In this document: positions 32,593 to 41,408 of the stretch, piece by piece | Position numbering within the stretch: position 1 is the first letter of the stretch | Layout: the number at the start of each line of letters is the position of its first letter | DNA from: Roseomonas sp. | Lineage (GTDB): Bacteria; Pseudomonadota; Alphaproteobacteria; Acetobacterales; Acetobacteraceae | DNA: 64,000 nucleotides | Assembly (NCBI GenBank): GCA_020249285.1 | Contig: JADCFX010000014.1 | Coordinates: 1-64,000, forward strand | Direction: 5' to 3' | The notes under the pieces: model-generated | What the model was told of the DNA's origin: nothing | What the model saw: the letters and a program-made list of their open reading frames with translations, nothing else | Database searches by the model: none | Position numbers and translations under genes: made by a program

Positions 32593-33471
32593 ATGCCTGA
32601 TGTGCTGACCCTTAAGGAAGCCGCGCGCTTCCTCCGCCTTTCCGAACGCTCGCTTTATGAGCTTGCGCGCGCACAAAAGCTGCCAGCGGCGCAGCTTGGC
32701 GGCAAATGGCTTTTCCCGCGCCGGCAGCTTGAACGCTGGCTGGCGGCCCAAGCCGATGCCGGCGCCGCACAACGCCTGGACCCGCCACCGATCCTGGCCG
32801 GCAGCCATGACCCTTTGCTCGATTGGGCGGCACGGCAATCCGGCTGCGGGCTTGCGTTGCGCGGTGGCGGCAGCCTGGATGGGTTGATTGCCCTGGCCGC
32901 CGGGGAGGCATTGGTCGCCGCCAGCCATTTGCTCGACCCCGATAGCAACAGCTTCAACGAACCCGCGGCGCGTGAATTCCTGGCCGGGCGCGGCTTTGTC
33001 GGCATTATTTGGGCCTGGCGAGAGCAAGGCTTGATCCTGCCGCAAGGCAACCCTGGCGTGCTGGCAGGTATCGCCGATCTGGCGCGCCCCGGCCTGCGCG
33101 TGGCGGGGCGACAACCGCGCGCCGGCAGCCATGTGCTGCTCACGCATTTGCTTTCAGAAGCGGGGCTGCGTCTTGATCAGATAGGCTTCCTGCCAAACCC
33201 CGCCCTTTCTGAAGATGAGGTCGCAGCCAGCGTCGCTGAGGGCCGTGCCGATGTCGGCTTTGGCATTCGTGCCGAAGCCGCGGCGCGCGGCCTAACCTTC
33301 CTACCGCTATTCCGAGAGCGTTTTGATCTGGTGATGGAACGGCGCCATTATTTCAGCGACGTCGTGCAGAAACTATTGACCTTCACGCGAACCGAGGTCT
33401 TCGCCACCCGCGCCGCAAGGCTTGGCGGTTATGATCTTGCGGCACTTGGCACCGTTGCCTTCAATGCCTGA
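32593..33471 (+). CDS. HTH (excisionase-type) regulator fused to PBP-like ligand domain
   Basis: The first 55 residues, LTLKEAARFLRLSERSLYELARAQKLPAAQ then GKWLFPRRQLERWL, form a MerR/excisionase-like helix-turn-helix. Residues from about 70 to the end resemble the PBP-like domain related to molybdate-binding proteins, with LLDPDSNSFNEPAAREFL and GRADVGFGIRAEAAARGL. Such fusions are thought to sense an oxyanion directly. Because it is divergent from tupBCA, it is probably the tungstate/molybdate-responsive regulator of that operon; ligand and sign of control are inferred. Confidence 0.85.
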   Translation: MPDVLTLKEAARFLRLSERSLYELARAQKLPAAQLGGKWLFPRRQLERWLAAQADAGAAQRLDPPPILAGSHDPLLDWAARQSGCGLALRGGGSLDGLIALAAGEALVAASHLLDPDSNSFNEPAAREFLAGRGFVGIIWAWREQGLILPQGNPGVLAGIADLARPGLRVAGRQPRAGSHVLLTHLLSEAGLRLDQIGFLPNPALSEDEVAASVAEGRADVGFGIRAEAAARGLTFLPLFRERFDLVMERRHYFSDVVQKLLTFTRTEVFATRAARLGGYDLAALGTVAFNA

Positions 33472-33479
33472 CGTGATGC

Positions 33480-35120
33480 TTATTCCAGCGTAATCCCGGC
33501 ATAGCCCTCAGCCGCCATATCATTCGCCCAGGCGCGATAGCTTGGCGCACTGCCGGTATAGCGCGCGACGATGCGCTTCTGCTTGCCCGCGACATTCAGA
33601 TTGACGCCGGTCATCCAGGAATCCACCTCCATGGAAAGCAGGCCCTTGGCCAATTCCATGACGTGATCCATCCATTTTTCCATCGCCGCTTTGGTCGCTT
33701 CGACGCGCGTGATGCCCTTGGCTTGCGCATAGCTCAGCAGATCGCTCACCCATTCCACGTTGAATTCAATGGAACGCGGAATATTGCCAAGCGCAGTATG
33801 GGGGCCCAGCAGCATGAACATATTCGGCATGCCCTTTTGCATCATGCCAACCAGCGATGTCGCGCCATCCTGCCATACTTCCTTCAGCGTCACGCCAGCT
33901 GCGCCCTGGAATTCAATCCGGTCGAAAGCACCGCGCAACGCGTCAAAGCCAGTGGCGTAAACGATGATATCGAATTCAAATTCGGCATCGCTTGTCTTGA
34001 TGCCGGTTGGCGTAATGCGCTCGACCGGTGTTGCCTTGCTGTCCACAAGCGTCACATTCGGCTGGTTGTAGCATTCGAAATAGAAGGTTTCCAAAGGCAC
34101 GCGCCTGGTGCCGAAGCCATGATTCGTTGGAATCAACATCTCCGCCACCTTCGGATCCTTCACGCGCTGGCGGATCTTGTTGGCCACAAAACGCGACACT
34201 TCCTCATTCGCTGCGCGATTGGTCAGCAAATCCTTGAAATTGCCGACCCAAATCCCGAAGCCCTTTTCGGAATAGAGCTTTTCCAGAAAGGCTTCGCGTT
34301 CCGCGGCCGAGACATCGAAGGTATTGCGCGGATCGGGCGTGTGCAGGAAGCAGGAGAAGGTTTCCTCACACCGCTTGAAAATCGCATCATAACGCGTGCG
34401 GATTTCAGCCATTTCCTCAGCGCTGATCTTGCCATTATGCAAGGGCGCGCACCAATTGGGCGTGCGCTGAAACACCACAAGTTGCTTGGCGGTCTTCGCC
34501 ACTTCCTGAATGGTCTGCACGCCGGATGCGCCAGTGCCGATCACCGCCACGCGCTTGCCGGTGAAATCCACCTTTTCCTTGGGCCAAAGCCCGGTATGGA
34601 AGGATTGCCCTTTGAAATCGGCAATGCCGGGAAATTGCGGCATGGTTGGTGCGGAAAGCGCGCCAATAGCGGTGATCAGGAAGCGCGTTTTATGGTTGCT
34701 GCCATCTTCCAAGGTCACGGTCCAGCTGCGCGTCTTTTCATCCCAGCGCGCTGCCTTCACGCGCGCTTGGAATTGGATATCGCGGCGCAAATCGTATTTA
34801 TCGGCGACCAGGTTCAGATAGCGTTCGGTTTCCGGCTGCGGGGCGAAATGTTCAGTCCAATGCCATTCCTTCAGCAAATCCTTGTCGAAGGAATAGCCAT
34901 AGGAATAGCTTTCCGAATCGAAGCGACAACCCGGATAGCGGTTCCAATACCAGGTGCCCCCCACGCCTGTGCCGGCTTCAAACACGCGCGCCTTCATGCC
35001 CAATTGGCGCAGCTTGATCAGCTGATAAAGCCCAGACATGCCCGCACCAATGACAATGGCATCGTAATCGAGCCCCTTGTCGCTGCCCGCCGCCTTTGTC
35101 GCTTCCATCACTGCGCTCAT
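33480..35120 (-). CDS. Flavin-containing Baeyer-Villiger-type monooxygenase
   Basis: This protein has about 546 residues. YDAIVIGAGMSGLYQLIKLRQ is the FAD Rossmann motif, GTWYWNRYPGCRFDSESYSYG follows as in known enzymes, and VAVIGTGASGVQ is the NADPH motif. FKGQSFHTGLWP matches the Baeyer-Villiger fingerprint FxGxxxHxxxW[P/D]. These enzymes insert oxygen next to a ketone to make an ester or lactone. The start at 35120 follows GGGTGGGAG. The GMC oxidoreductase encoded upstream could supply ketone substrate by alcohol oxidation, which is inference from adjacency. The 497-residue ORF on the opposite strand is a shadow. Confidence 0.93.
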   Translation of the reverse strand: MSAVMEATKAAGSDKGLDYDAIVIGAGMSGLYQLIKLRQLGMKARVFEAGTGVGGTWYWNRYPGCRFDSESYSYGYSFDKDLLKEWHWTEHFAPQPETERYLNLVADKYDLRRDIQFQARVKAARWDEKTRSWTVTLEDGSNHKTRFLITAIGALSAPTMPQFPGIADFKGQSFHTGLWPKEKVDFTGKRVAVIGTGASGVQTIQEVAKTAKQLVVFQRTPNWCAPLHNGKISAEEMAEIRTRYDAIFKRCEETFSCFLHTPDPRNTFDVSAAEREAFLEKLYSEKGFGIWVGNFKDLLTNRAANEEVSRFVANKIRQRVKDPKVAEMLIPTNHGFGTRRVPLETFYFECYNQPNVTLVDSKATPVERITPTGIKTSDAEFEFDIIVYATGFDALRGAFDRIEFQGAAGVTLKEVWQDGATSLVGMMQKGMPNMFMLLGPHTALGNIPRSIEFNVEWVSDLLSYAQAKGITRVEATKAAMEKWMDHVMELAKGLLSMEVDSWMTGVNLNVAGKQKRIVARYTGSAPSYRAWANDMAAEGYAGITLE

Positions 35121-35320
35121 GTCGTTAACTCCCACCCTTCTTCCGGCTCAGACTGACCCCTGAACCACCATATTTACGCAAATACGCAAAAAGCCAAAGT
35201 CCAGATAACTCGCGGCCCGATTTTGGCAGGCCAAGCCTACCCCACATGTCAGGCGGCGATTTGATAAGGATCAGAATTTGCGCGGAGGCAAGGCTGACCC
35301 CGCGCAAAACTGCCCGAAAT
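35121..35320. other. Intergenic region between GMC and monooxygenase genes
   Basis: These 200 bases separate two leftward genes. They hold a short tandem repeat, ACGCAAATACGCAAAA, at about 35175-35190 and little else recognisable. The gap is large enough for a separate promoter for the monooxygenase. Confidence 0.3.
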
Positions 35321-36937
35321 TCACGCCGCCAGCCGCGCCCGAGCATCCGCGCGCAGCATATCCGCGCCCTTTTCAGCGATCATGATGGTGGGCGCATTGG
35401 TATTGGTGGAGGTCACGGCCGGCATCACGGAAGCATCAATCACACGCAGCCCTTCAAGCCCATGCACGCGCAGCCTTTCATCCACCACCGACATCACATC
35501 TGGCCCCATGCGGCAGGAGCAGGAGGCATGGAACACTGTGCTGCCAATCTGGCGCGCATAATGCAGCCATTCCTCATCGGTTTGTACTTCCGGCCCTGGC
35601 ATGGATTCCGCCACCATGAAGCGCTGCAGCGCGGGCTTGCTGAACCAATCGCGCATCGCGCGTAGCCCCGCGACAATGCTGCGCTGGTCGCGATCCTCGG
35701 CCAGGTAATTCGGATTGATGATGGGCTGTTCGCGCGGGTCTGCGCTGCGGGCGGCAATGAAGCCGCGGCTTTCCGGGCGCATTTGCCATACGCCGGCGGT
35801 CATGCCGGGCTTCGTATCCAGAACCCGCGCTGCCCCCGGCGCGTAACTTGCGGAAGCAAATAGCGCCTGCATATCGGGCGTCGCACTTTCCGGCAAAGCC
35901 TTGAAGGAAGCCGCGAGAAGCGATGCCGCATAGGTCAGCACCCCGCGCCCCAAGACAGCGAATTTCAGCACCTCACCGGCCAGGCGCAGGCCGCGTGTGC
36001 GTTCATTCAAAGTCGCCACATCCTTCACCACGGCTTGCACGCGCACCAGAAAATGATCCTGAAAATTCCGCCCCACACCGCGCAATTCATGCAGCACAGG
36101 AATGCCGAGCCCCGCCAAATGCTCCGCATCCCCCACACCGGAAAGTTGCAGGATATGCGGCGAACCAATGGCACCGGCGGAGAGAATTACCTCCACCGCC
36201 GCATCCGCGCGTTCGGTGACACCACTGCGTGAAAACTCCACCCCCGCGGCGCGCTTGCCCTCAAACACCACACGATGCACCAGCGCATTGGTCACCACGC
36301 GCAGATTAGGCCTGCCCATGGCCGGGCGCAGATAGGAACGCGCGGCACTCGCCCGGAACCGCCCGCCACGCGTCTGCTGCACCCAGCCGATATGATCGCC
36401 AAGCCCATGCGGCAGATCATTCAAATCATCGCGGTAATCCCAGCCCATCTGCTGGCCCGCTTCAATCGCCGCCTGACACAATTCCGGCTGGTCGCGTGAT
36501 GGCGAGGTATAGAGAAAACCATCCTTGCCATGCGCCGCCTTGTCCGGCCCTTGCCATTTCTCAGACTTGTTGAAGTAAGGCAGCACATCGCCCGAAGACC
36601 AGCCGCGATTTCCAAGCTGCGCCCAGTGATCATAATCCTCCGGCTGAGACCGGATATAGATCATGCCATTGATCGAACTTGAACCACCCAAAACGCGCCC
36701 GCGCGGGTAATTGATTTCGCGCCCGTTCAAACCAGAATTGCGATCCGCCTTGAAGCCCCAAGTCAGCGTTGGGTGATCGAGCAATTTCATGTAGCCGGCG
36801 GGAATATGGATCAGCGGATTCCAATCCTTGCCGCCCGCTTCAATCAGCAGTACCTGATTTCCTGGGTCTTCGGACAAGCGATTGGCCAGTACGCAACCAG
36901 CCGAACCACCACCAACGATTACGTAATCAGCTTTCAT
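35321..36937 (-). CDS. GMC-family FAD-dependent oxidoreductase (choline dehydrogenase-like)
   Basis: The 538-residue protein shows [22 protein letters not shown] for the FAD ADP-binding motif, [18 protein letters not shown] for GMC signature 1 and [19 protein letters not shown] for signature 2. The ending HASCSCRMG ... [25 protein letters not shown] carries the active-site region. It oxidises an alcohol to an aldehyde or ketone. Annotation as choline dehydrogenase is common for such proteins but is not supported here by betaine genes. It is divergent from the Bug protein gene. Confidence 0.92.
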   Translation of the reverse strand: MKADYVIVGGGSAGCVLANRLSEDPGNQVLLIEAGGKDWNPLIHIPAGYMKLLDHPTLTWGFKADRNSGLNGREINYPRGRVLGGSSSINGMIYIRSQPEDYDHWAQLGNRGWSSGDVLPYFNKSEKWQGPDKAAHGKDGFLYTSPSRDQPELCQAAIEAGQQMGWDYRDDLNDLPHGLGDHIGWVQQTRGGRFRASAARSYLRPAMGRPNLRVVTNALVHRVVFEGKRAAGVEFSRSGVTERADAAVEVILSAGAIGSPHILQLSGVGDAEHLAGLGIPVLHELRGVGRNFQDHFLVRVQAVVKDVATLNERTRGLRLAGEVLKFAVLGRGVLTYAASLLAASFKALPESATPDMQALFASASYAPGAARVLDTKPGMTAGVWQMRPESRGFIAARSADPREQPIINPNYLAEDRDQRSIVAGLRAMRDWFSKPALQRFMVAESMPGPEVQTDEEWLHYARQIGSTVFHASCSCRMGPDVMSVVDERLRVHGLEGLRVIDASVMPAVTSTNTNAPTIMIAEKGADMLRADARARLAA

Positions 36938-37076
36938 GGCGCTTCCCCTTTACCAAGCATGATAGGCGAAGTGCGCGTATTTCAAAGCCCCCTTTTGGGC
37001 TTGCATCGGGCGCTGATCCTGGCAAGCTTCCGGCAAGCACCGCAGACAAGGCGTGGCGATGCAGAAGGAAGCCAAG

Positions 37077-38051
37077 ATGCGCAAATGGTTCATGCTGACC
37101 CTGACGGCTTTGGCCTTGTTGGTCACTTCCCCAGCAAGCCAGGCCCAGAACTGGCCCAGCCAACCTATCACGCTCATCAATGGCTTTCCCCCAGGTGGCG
37201 GCGCCGATATCCTCGCGCGGCTATTTGCTGAAAGGCTCCGTGATGCGCTGGGCCAGCCGGTCACGGTGGAAAACCGCACTGGCGCCAATGGGTTGATCGC
37301 CGCCGGCACAGTCGCCGCCGCGCGGCCAGATGGCTATACCCTGCTACTGCAAACCATGAGCATTGCCGCGACATCACCCATCATGCCTGGCGTGACGCTG
37401 AACTTCAATCCAGACCGAGACCTCGCACAGAGCGTCATCATCGCGGGTTTGGATAATCTGCTTTATGTCTCAGCCAAAACGCCCTTCACCACGGTGCAGG
37501 AGGTGATTGATTACGCCCGCGCCAATCCTGATAAGCTGACCTATGGGTCTTCCGGCGTTGGCAGTTCCTATCAGCTTTGGGCTGCGCAATTCACGAATAT
37601 GGCCGGCATTCGCATGGTGCATGTGCCCTTTCGCGGCGGCCCGCCCGCCATTGCGGAAATCATCGCCGGGCGCGTTGATATGATGTTCGGCAATTTAGCG
37701 GAAATCCTGCCCCATATCCGCTCAGGTGCCGTGCGGGCGATTGCTTTTACCAGCGTCCCGCCTTCGCCCGTGCTGCCGGGCGTGCCCACCATTGCCGCTT
37801 CCGGCCTGCCGGAATTTGCCGCCGATAATTGGTTCGGCATCGCCGCCCCGGGCGCCACCCCGCGCCCCATTCTGGAAAGGCTGAATGCGGAGGTAAATCG
37901 CGCCCTGCAAAATCCGGAAGTGGCGCAGCGCCTGATTTCACTCGGCTACCAGCCGCGTGGTGGCACGATTGAGGAAATGGTGGCAACCATCCAACGCGAC
38001 CGCGCCAAATGGAAGACGGTGATCGAAGCCAATAATATCCGCGCGGAATAG
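37077..38051 (+). CDS. Tripartite tricarboxylate transporter substrate-binding protein (Bug family)
   Basis: This is a 324-residue periplasmic protein. The signal peptide MRKWFMLTLTALALLVTSPASQAQ ends just before WPSQPITLINGFPPGGGADILARL, the classic Bug/TctC start. GQPVTVENRTGANGLIAAGTVA and GSSGVGSSYQLWAAQF are family blocks. The ATG at 37077 has GAAGGAAG upstream; earlier track starts are less likely. No TctA or TctB membrane partners are encoded here, as is common for Bug proteins. It may bind the substrate for the surrounding oxidoreductase genes. Confidence 0.92.
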   Translation: MRKWFMLTLTALALLVTSPASQAQNWPSQPITLINGFPPGGGADILARLFAERLRDALGQPVTVENRTGANGLIAAGTVAAARPDGYTLLLQTMSIAATSPIMPGVTLNFNPDRDLAQSVIIAGLDNLLYVSAKTPFTTVQEVIDYARANPDKLTYGSSGVGSSYQLWAAQFTNMAGIRMVHVPFRGGPPAIAEIIAGRVDMMFGNLAEILPHIRSGAVRAIAFTSVPPSPVLPGVPTIAASGLPEFAADNWFGIAAPGATPRPILERLNAEVNRALQNPEVAQRLISLGYQPRGGTIEEMVATIQRDRAKWKTVIEANNIRAE

Positions 38052-38061
38052 GAAAAGCGCT

Positions 38062-38883
38062 TCAATCGAAGCGCACATCCCACCCGAGCCACTCACATAC
38101 CGCGCGGCCCATCACCCATTCCAGATCATCACCCTTCAGCCAGGGCAATTCATCGGTGAAGAAGGTCACGCATTGGCGATAGCTGCACGGCATGCGCGTG
38201 ATATCCGTGCCCCAGAAAAAGCGCTTCGGGCCGAAGGCATCAAAAATCCGCTGCAAGCCATCATGGATATTGCGATAAGGATAACCCTGCGTCGAATAAT
38301 GCGGCGCCCCCGTTGCCTTCACCGCCACATTGGGCAACTTCGCCAAGGCCACCAGTTCATCCAGCTTGGCAAAGGCTGCTTCATCCTGGCCGGTCCGCAC
38401 CAGGCCGCAATGATCCAGGATCATTTTCAGGTTGGGATGCGCCTCAGCAATTTGGCGAAATTCTTTCAGGAAAAGCCCGCCCATGCAGGAAACCGGCAGG
38501 CCTTCTTGCTCCGCCGCTGGCCATAGCCAATCCAGCGAGCCATCGCGTAGCCACACCTGCTCTTCCGGGTGCAATAGCGCCCAGCGCAGCCCGAGCATCC
38601 CCGGCTGATTCTTCCAGCCACGGATCAAATGCCGCAATTCCGGCTGCGTCGGTGGGAACTGCCCCATCACCGCGAAACGATCCGGATAGCGCCGCGCGGC
38701 TTCCACCGCCATGGCGTTTGAATCCGGGTCCCAGCTTGCCGGTGGATGGATCACCGCCGCATGCACGCCGGCCTCATCCATTTCGCGCAAGGCTTCCTCT
38801 GCCGTGAAGGAAGATACCTTGCGATGCAGACCTGAAGGCGTGCCCTTGGCCCAGATATGAATCTGCGCATCAATGATTTTCAT
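38062..38883 (-). CDS. Amidohydrolase-family metal-dependent hydrolase (TIM barrel)
   Basis: The 273-residue protein begins MKIIDAQIHIWAKGTPSG, the D-x-H-x-H-like N-terminal metal site of the amidohydrolase_2 family. MILDHCGLV provides a further histidine and FFWGTDITRMPC the conserved aspartate. Relatives include 2-pyrone-4,6-dicarboxylate lactonase and ACMS-decarboxylase-like enzymes. A lactone hydrolase would fit downstream of a Baeyer-Villiger enzyme, but that is speculation. The start at 38883 removes 13 residues from the track ORF. It follows the SDR gene by 13 bases. Confidence 0.88.
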   Translation of the reverse strand: MKIIDAQIHIWAKGTPSGLHRKVSSFTAEEALREMDEAGVHAAVIHPPASWDPDSNAMAVEAARRYPDRFAVMGQFPPTQPELRHLIRGWKNQPGMLGLRWALLHPEEQVWLRDGSLDWLWPAAEQEGLPVSCMGGLFLKEFRQIAEAHPNLKMILDHCGLVRTGQDEAAFAKLDELVALAKLPNVAVKATGAPHYSTQGYPYRNIHDGLQRIFDAFGPKRFFWGTDITRMPCSYRQCVTFFTDELPWLKGDDLEWVMGRAVCEWLGWDVRFD

Positions 38884-38896
38884 GTCACACGCCCCA

Positions 38897-39640
38897 TTAT
38901 TGCGCGATGAAACCGCCATCAATCACAAGCTCCGTCCCCGTGATGAAGGATGCCTCATCGGAAGCGAGGAACAAAACACCATAGGCAACCTCAATCGCCT
39001 CCCCCAAGCGGCGCAGCGGCGTCAGTGGAATCTTCGCCGACCGCCCCGGCCCATTCGTGCCGCCCAACATCGGCGGCAGATAACCGGGATGGACGGAATT
39101 GACCCGTACCCCCTGCGGCCCCCAGCGCACGGCAGCATTCTTCGTCAGCAACCGCACCGCACCCTTGGAAGCGGAATAACCCGGATGCCCTTCCGCACTG
39201 CTCACAAACCCCATGATGGAGGAGATATTGACGATGGACCCCTTCCCCTGCCCTGCCATCACTTGGCCTACCAAAGTCGTGCCCAAAAACACGCCCGTGG
39301 CATTGATGGACATCAGCTGATTCCAGCCATCCAAGGACAGCATATCGCCAACGGCGCTGCCGCTAATGCCGGCATTATTCACCAGAATATCAATCCGCCC
39401 ATAATCGGACAGTGCTTTTTCAATCAGCCGCTTCCAATCCGCTTCCTGCGACACATCCATGGCGACGAAGCTCGCGCGCCCTTGACCAGCGGTGATATCG
39501 GCCGCCAGCGCCTCTCCCAAATCAGCGCGACGATCGGCGATGATCACAATGGCGCCTTCCTTGGCGAATAGCCGCGCTTCGGCTTCGCCCATGCCATGCG
39601 CGCCGCCGGTGATGATCGCAACCTTATCCTTCAACCGCAT
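38897..39640 (-). CDS. Short-chain dehydrogenase/reductase
   Basis: The 247-residue classical SDR has the cofactor motif TGGAHGMGEAEARLF, LVNNAG, the catalytic serine in NISSIMGF and the catalytic pair in YSASKGAV. ADRRADLGEA suggests NAD(H) preference because an acidic residue follows the second strand. The ATG at 39640 has GAAGGGA at proper spacing, better than the ATG at 39646. It lies between the amidohydrolase gene and the ACR3 remnant. Confidence 0.93.
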   Translation of the reverse strand: MRLKDKVAIITGGAHGMGEAEARLFAKEGAIVIIADRRADLGEALAADITAGQGRASFVAMDVSQEADWKRLIEKALSDYGRIDILVNNAGISGSAVGDMLSLDGWNQLMSINATGVFLGTTLVGQVMAGQGKGSIVNISSIMGFVSSAEGHPGYSASKGAVRLLTKNAAVRWGPQGVRVNSVHPGYLPPMLGGTNGPGRSAKIPLTPLRRLGEAIEVAYGVLFLASDEASFITGTELVIDGGFIAQ

Positions 39641-39659
39641 TTCCATTCCCTTCTATTTC

Positions 39660-39800
39660 TTATGCCCGTTGATACCAGGCCTTGCTTCGCATCACGATTA
39701 CCACCACCGAAAGCATGACCGGCACTTCCACCAACACGCCAACCACGGTGGCCAAGGCTACGCCGGAATCAAAGCCAAAAAGACTGGCGGCCAAACCTAA
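39660..39800 (-). pseudogene. Remnant of ACR3-type arsenite transporter (C-terminal end only)
   Basis: The frame ends [20 protein letters not shown] then [20 protein letters not shown], which closely matches the last membrane helix and tail of ACR3 arsenite efflux proteins. Only about 45 residues remain, and the similarity begins exactly at the stop codon of the dehydrogenase gene at 39797. The rest of the roughly 350-residue transporter and any ars genes are absent. It is therefore a fragment left after deletion or rearrangement, although the open frame itself is intact. Confidence 0.75.
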
Positions 39801-40735
39801 CCCGCGCTCTTCACCGGGTTTGGCGATTGCATCTTCACCCCCGCCCATTCCTCATAAAGCTGCGCGACCGAAGTCATATCCGCATCCGGGCCGAAGCGAT
39901 TCTTGGCGATATTCAGCATTTCGCGCGCCAGCGCCGCCATGGGTGCGGAAAGCCCGAAGGCGGCAAATTCCGCCACCGCCAAGGACAAATCCTTGGAGAC
40001 GATGGCATTACTCGCACCGCCCGAAAACTGTCCCGTCAAAACGGCACGCGGGAATTTGGTCACAGTTGAGCTATTCCGCCCCGTGCTGGCATTGATCACA
40101 TCGCACATCAGCGCCGTATCAATGCCCGCCTTGGCGCCAAGCGCAAACGCCTCGGACGTCAACACCATGCCCGCCAAAGAAAGCAGATTATTCGCAAGCT
40201 TCATGGTCTGGCTGAGGCCTGGTGTGTCGCCAATGGTGAAGACCGTGCGCCCCACCACCTGCAATAGCGGCATCACTTCGCTGAGCGCATCTGGTGCGCC
40301 GGAAGCAATCACCGCAAGCGCGCCGGATTCTGCACCATGCACGCCGCCACTGATCGGGCAATCAATCAGCGCAATGCCTTTCTCAGCAAGCCCTGCCGCA
40401 ATGCGCTGCATGGCCGCGCTACCAATGGTGGACATTTCGATATAGGTGCGCACAGCGCCAGGCATTCCGGCAATGCCCTCAGCGCCCAGGGCCACACGCT
40501 CAGAGGTTTCGGCACTCGGCAGGCAGGCGAACACCACGCTGCATTGCGCAGCGACAGCCGCGACCGAGCCCATGGCCTCTGCCCCCGCTTCGGTCGCGCG
40601 CTGCATGGCTTCGGCGCGCGGATCAAAGACCAGCATGCGCTTGCCCGGATTGCGCTGCGCCCAATCCGCCATGCGCGTTGCAATTGGCCCACCCATGGCG
40701 CCGAGACCCAGAAAACCGATGCGTTTCATTTCCAT
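39797..40735 (-). CDS. 3-hydroxyisobutyrate dehydrogenase-like NAD(P)-dependent oxidoreductase
   Basis: The 312-residue protein of the beta-hydroxyacid dehydrogenase family has [18 protein letters not shown] for the cofactor, [16 protein letters not shown] for substrate binding and the catalytic lysine in [13 protein letters not shown]. Members act on 3-hydroxyisobutyrate, tartronate semialdehyde and related compounds; the true substrate is unknown. The C-terminus ([11 protein letters not shown]) runs up to the ACR3 remnant and may have been altered by the same rearrangement. Its ribosome-binding site lies within a perfect hairpin arm. Confidence 0.92.
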   Translation of the reverse strand: MEMKRIGFLGLGAMGGPIATRMADWAQRNPGKRMLVFDPRAEAMQRATEAGAEAMGSVAAVAAQCSVVFACLPSAETSERVALGAEGIAGMPGAVRTYIEMSTIGSAAMQRIAAGLAEKGIALIDCPISGGVHGAESGALAVIASGAPDALSEVMPLLQVVGRTVFTIGDTPGLSQTMKLANNLLSLAGMVLTSEAFALGAKAGIDTALMCDVINASTGRNSSTVTKFPRAVLTGQFSGGASNAIVSKDLSLAVAEFAAFGLSAPMAALAREMLNIAKNRFGPDADMTSVAQLYEEWAGVKMQSPNPVKSAG

Positions 40736-40739
40736 GGCG

Positions 40740-40769
40740 CTGCCTTCCTCACTTCAGTCAGGAAGGCAG
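40740..40769 (-). promoter_or_regulatory. Hairpin covering the ribosome-binding site of the dehydrogenase gene
   Basis: CTGCCTTCCT and AGGAAGGCAG form a perfect 10-bp stem with a 10-base loop. On the coding (minus) strand the downstream arm is AGGAAGGCAG, and its GGAAGG is the Shine-Dalgarno sequence for the ATG at 40735. Folding would hide the site. No U-run follows, so it is not a simple terminator. Confidence 0.55.
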
Positions 40770-40810
40770 TCTTCACCGATTTGCGCAGAGTGACCAGAGC
40801 AGGCAAAGCC

Positions 40811-41130
40811 TCAGCCCGGCTTCCGCCCCACCGCCAGCCGCGCCCCCGCCACAAAGGAACGCGGCCGATCAACGCCGCCAGCCAGATAGGCGCGGTGCAC
40901 GATATCCTTGATGGGTGAAATGTGCTCCGCTGGAAGGGTGGCGCTGAAGGCCCCGGCAATGCCCTGCCCGCCGGCTGCCCAGGGGTTCCACCAATCCTCG
41001 AAATCCGTGAAATCCTGCCGAATGGCGATTTCGCTTTCTATCAGTTGTTCAATGCCTGCCGCGCCAAACAAAACGTGAACTATGCAGGCCGGAAACGCTG
41101 CGACCGCTCCATCAGGTGCGAGACACGGGC
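40811..41130 (-). pseudogene. 3' part of a disrupted SAM-dependent methyltransferase
   Basis: The open frame ends with FGAAGIEQLIESEIAIRQDF, then FEDWWNPWAAGGQGIAGAF and a C-terminal DRPRSFVAGARLAVGRKPG. This is the pattern of the C-terminal third of class I methyltransferases (EIAIR.DF.DF..WW.P...GQGPAGA). The SAM-binding half is missing. The matching N-terminal end sits at 43.1-43.2 kb in the same orientation, with a cytochrome-like gene in between on the other strand. The upstream edge of the similarity is approximate. Confidence 0.75.
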
Positions 41131-41408
41131 GATAGGTCTTGGTCGCCAGGCGTGTACCCCGCCAAAACCGGTCTGCGCGCGCCGCATTAATTGATATGAG
41201 GCGCGGCTGCGACATTCCAAAGGTGACCTGGACGCCACGCACTTAAAAAAGTACTATTCTTCTGCAACGCTCATTTTTGTCCAAATCTCTCTAGACGAAT
41301 CGTTATTGGATGAACATGATCTGCGCTCCAAACGCGATTGAAAACCGCGTATGCGAGTTTTAATCGTAAAAAGCTTTCAATCCACATTACCATGCAGGGG
41401 AGATGATA
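41131..41408 (+). promoter_or_regulatory. AT-rich region upstream of the cytochrome-like gene
   Basis: From about 41240 the sequence becomes strongly AT-rich (TTAAAAAAGTACTATTCTTC, TTTTAATCGTAAAAAGC), unlike its surroundings. It likely holds the promoter of the 41.4-kb gene and the left edge of the inserted segment, which I cannot place exactly. GGGGAG lies six bases before the chosen ATG. Confidence 0.4.

Noticed and set aside
33663-35156. 497-residue ORF on the plus strand
   Set aside because: It lies antisense to the Baeyer-Villiger monooxygenase gene and has no protein features.
35175-35190. Tandem ACGCAAAT/ACGCAAAA as an origin-like iteron
   Set aside because: Only two units and no DnaA boxes or replication gene nearby.
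41280-41300. CTAGACGAATCG as the left end of the inserted segment
   Set aside because: It shares only CTAG and a few bases with the repeat at 43.0 and 56.6 kb, so the left boundary is left undefined.
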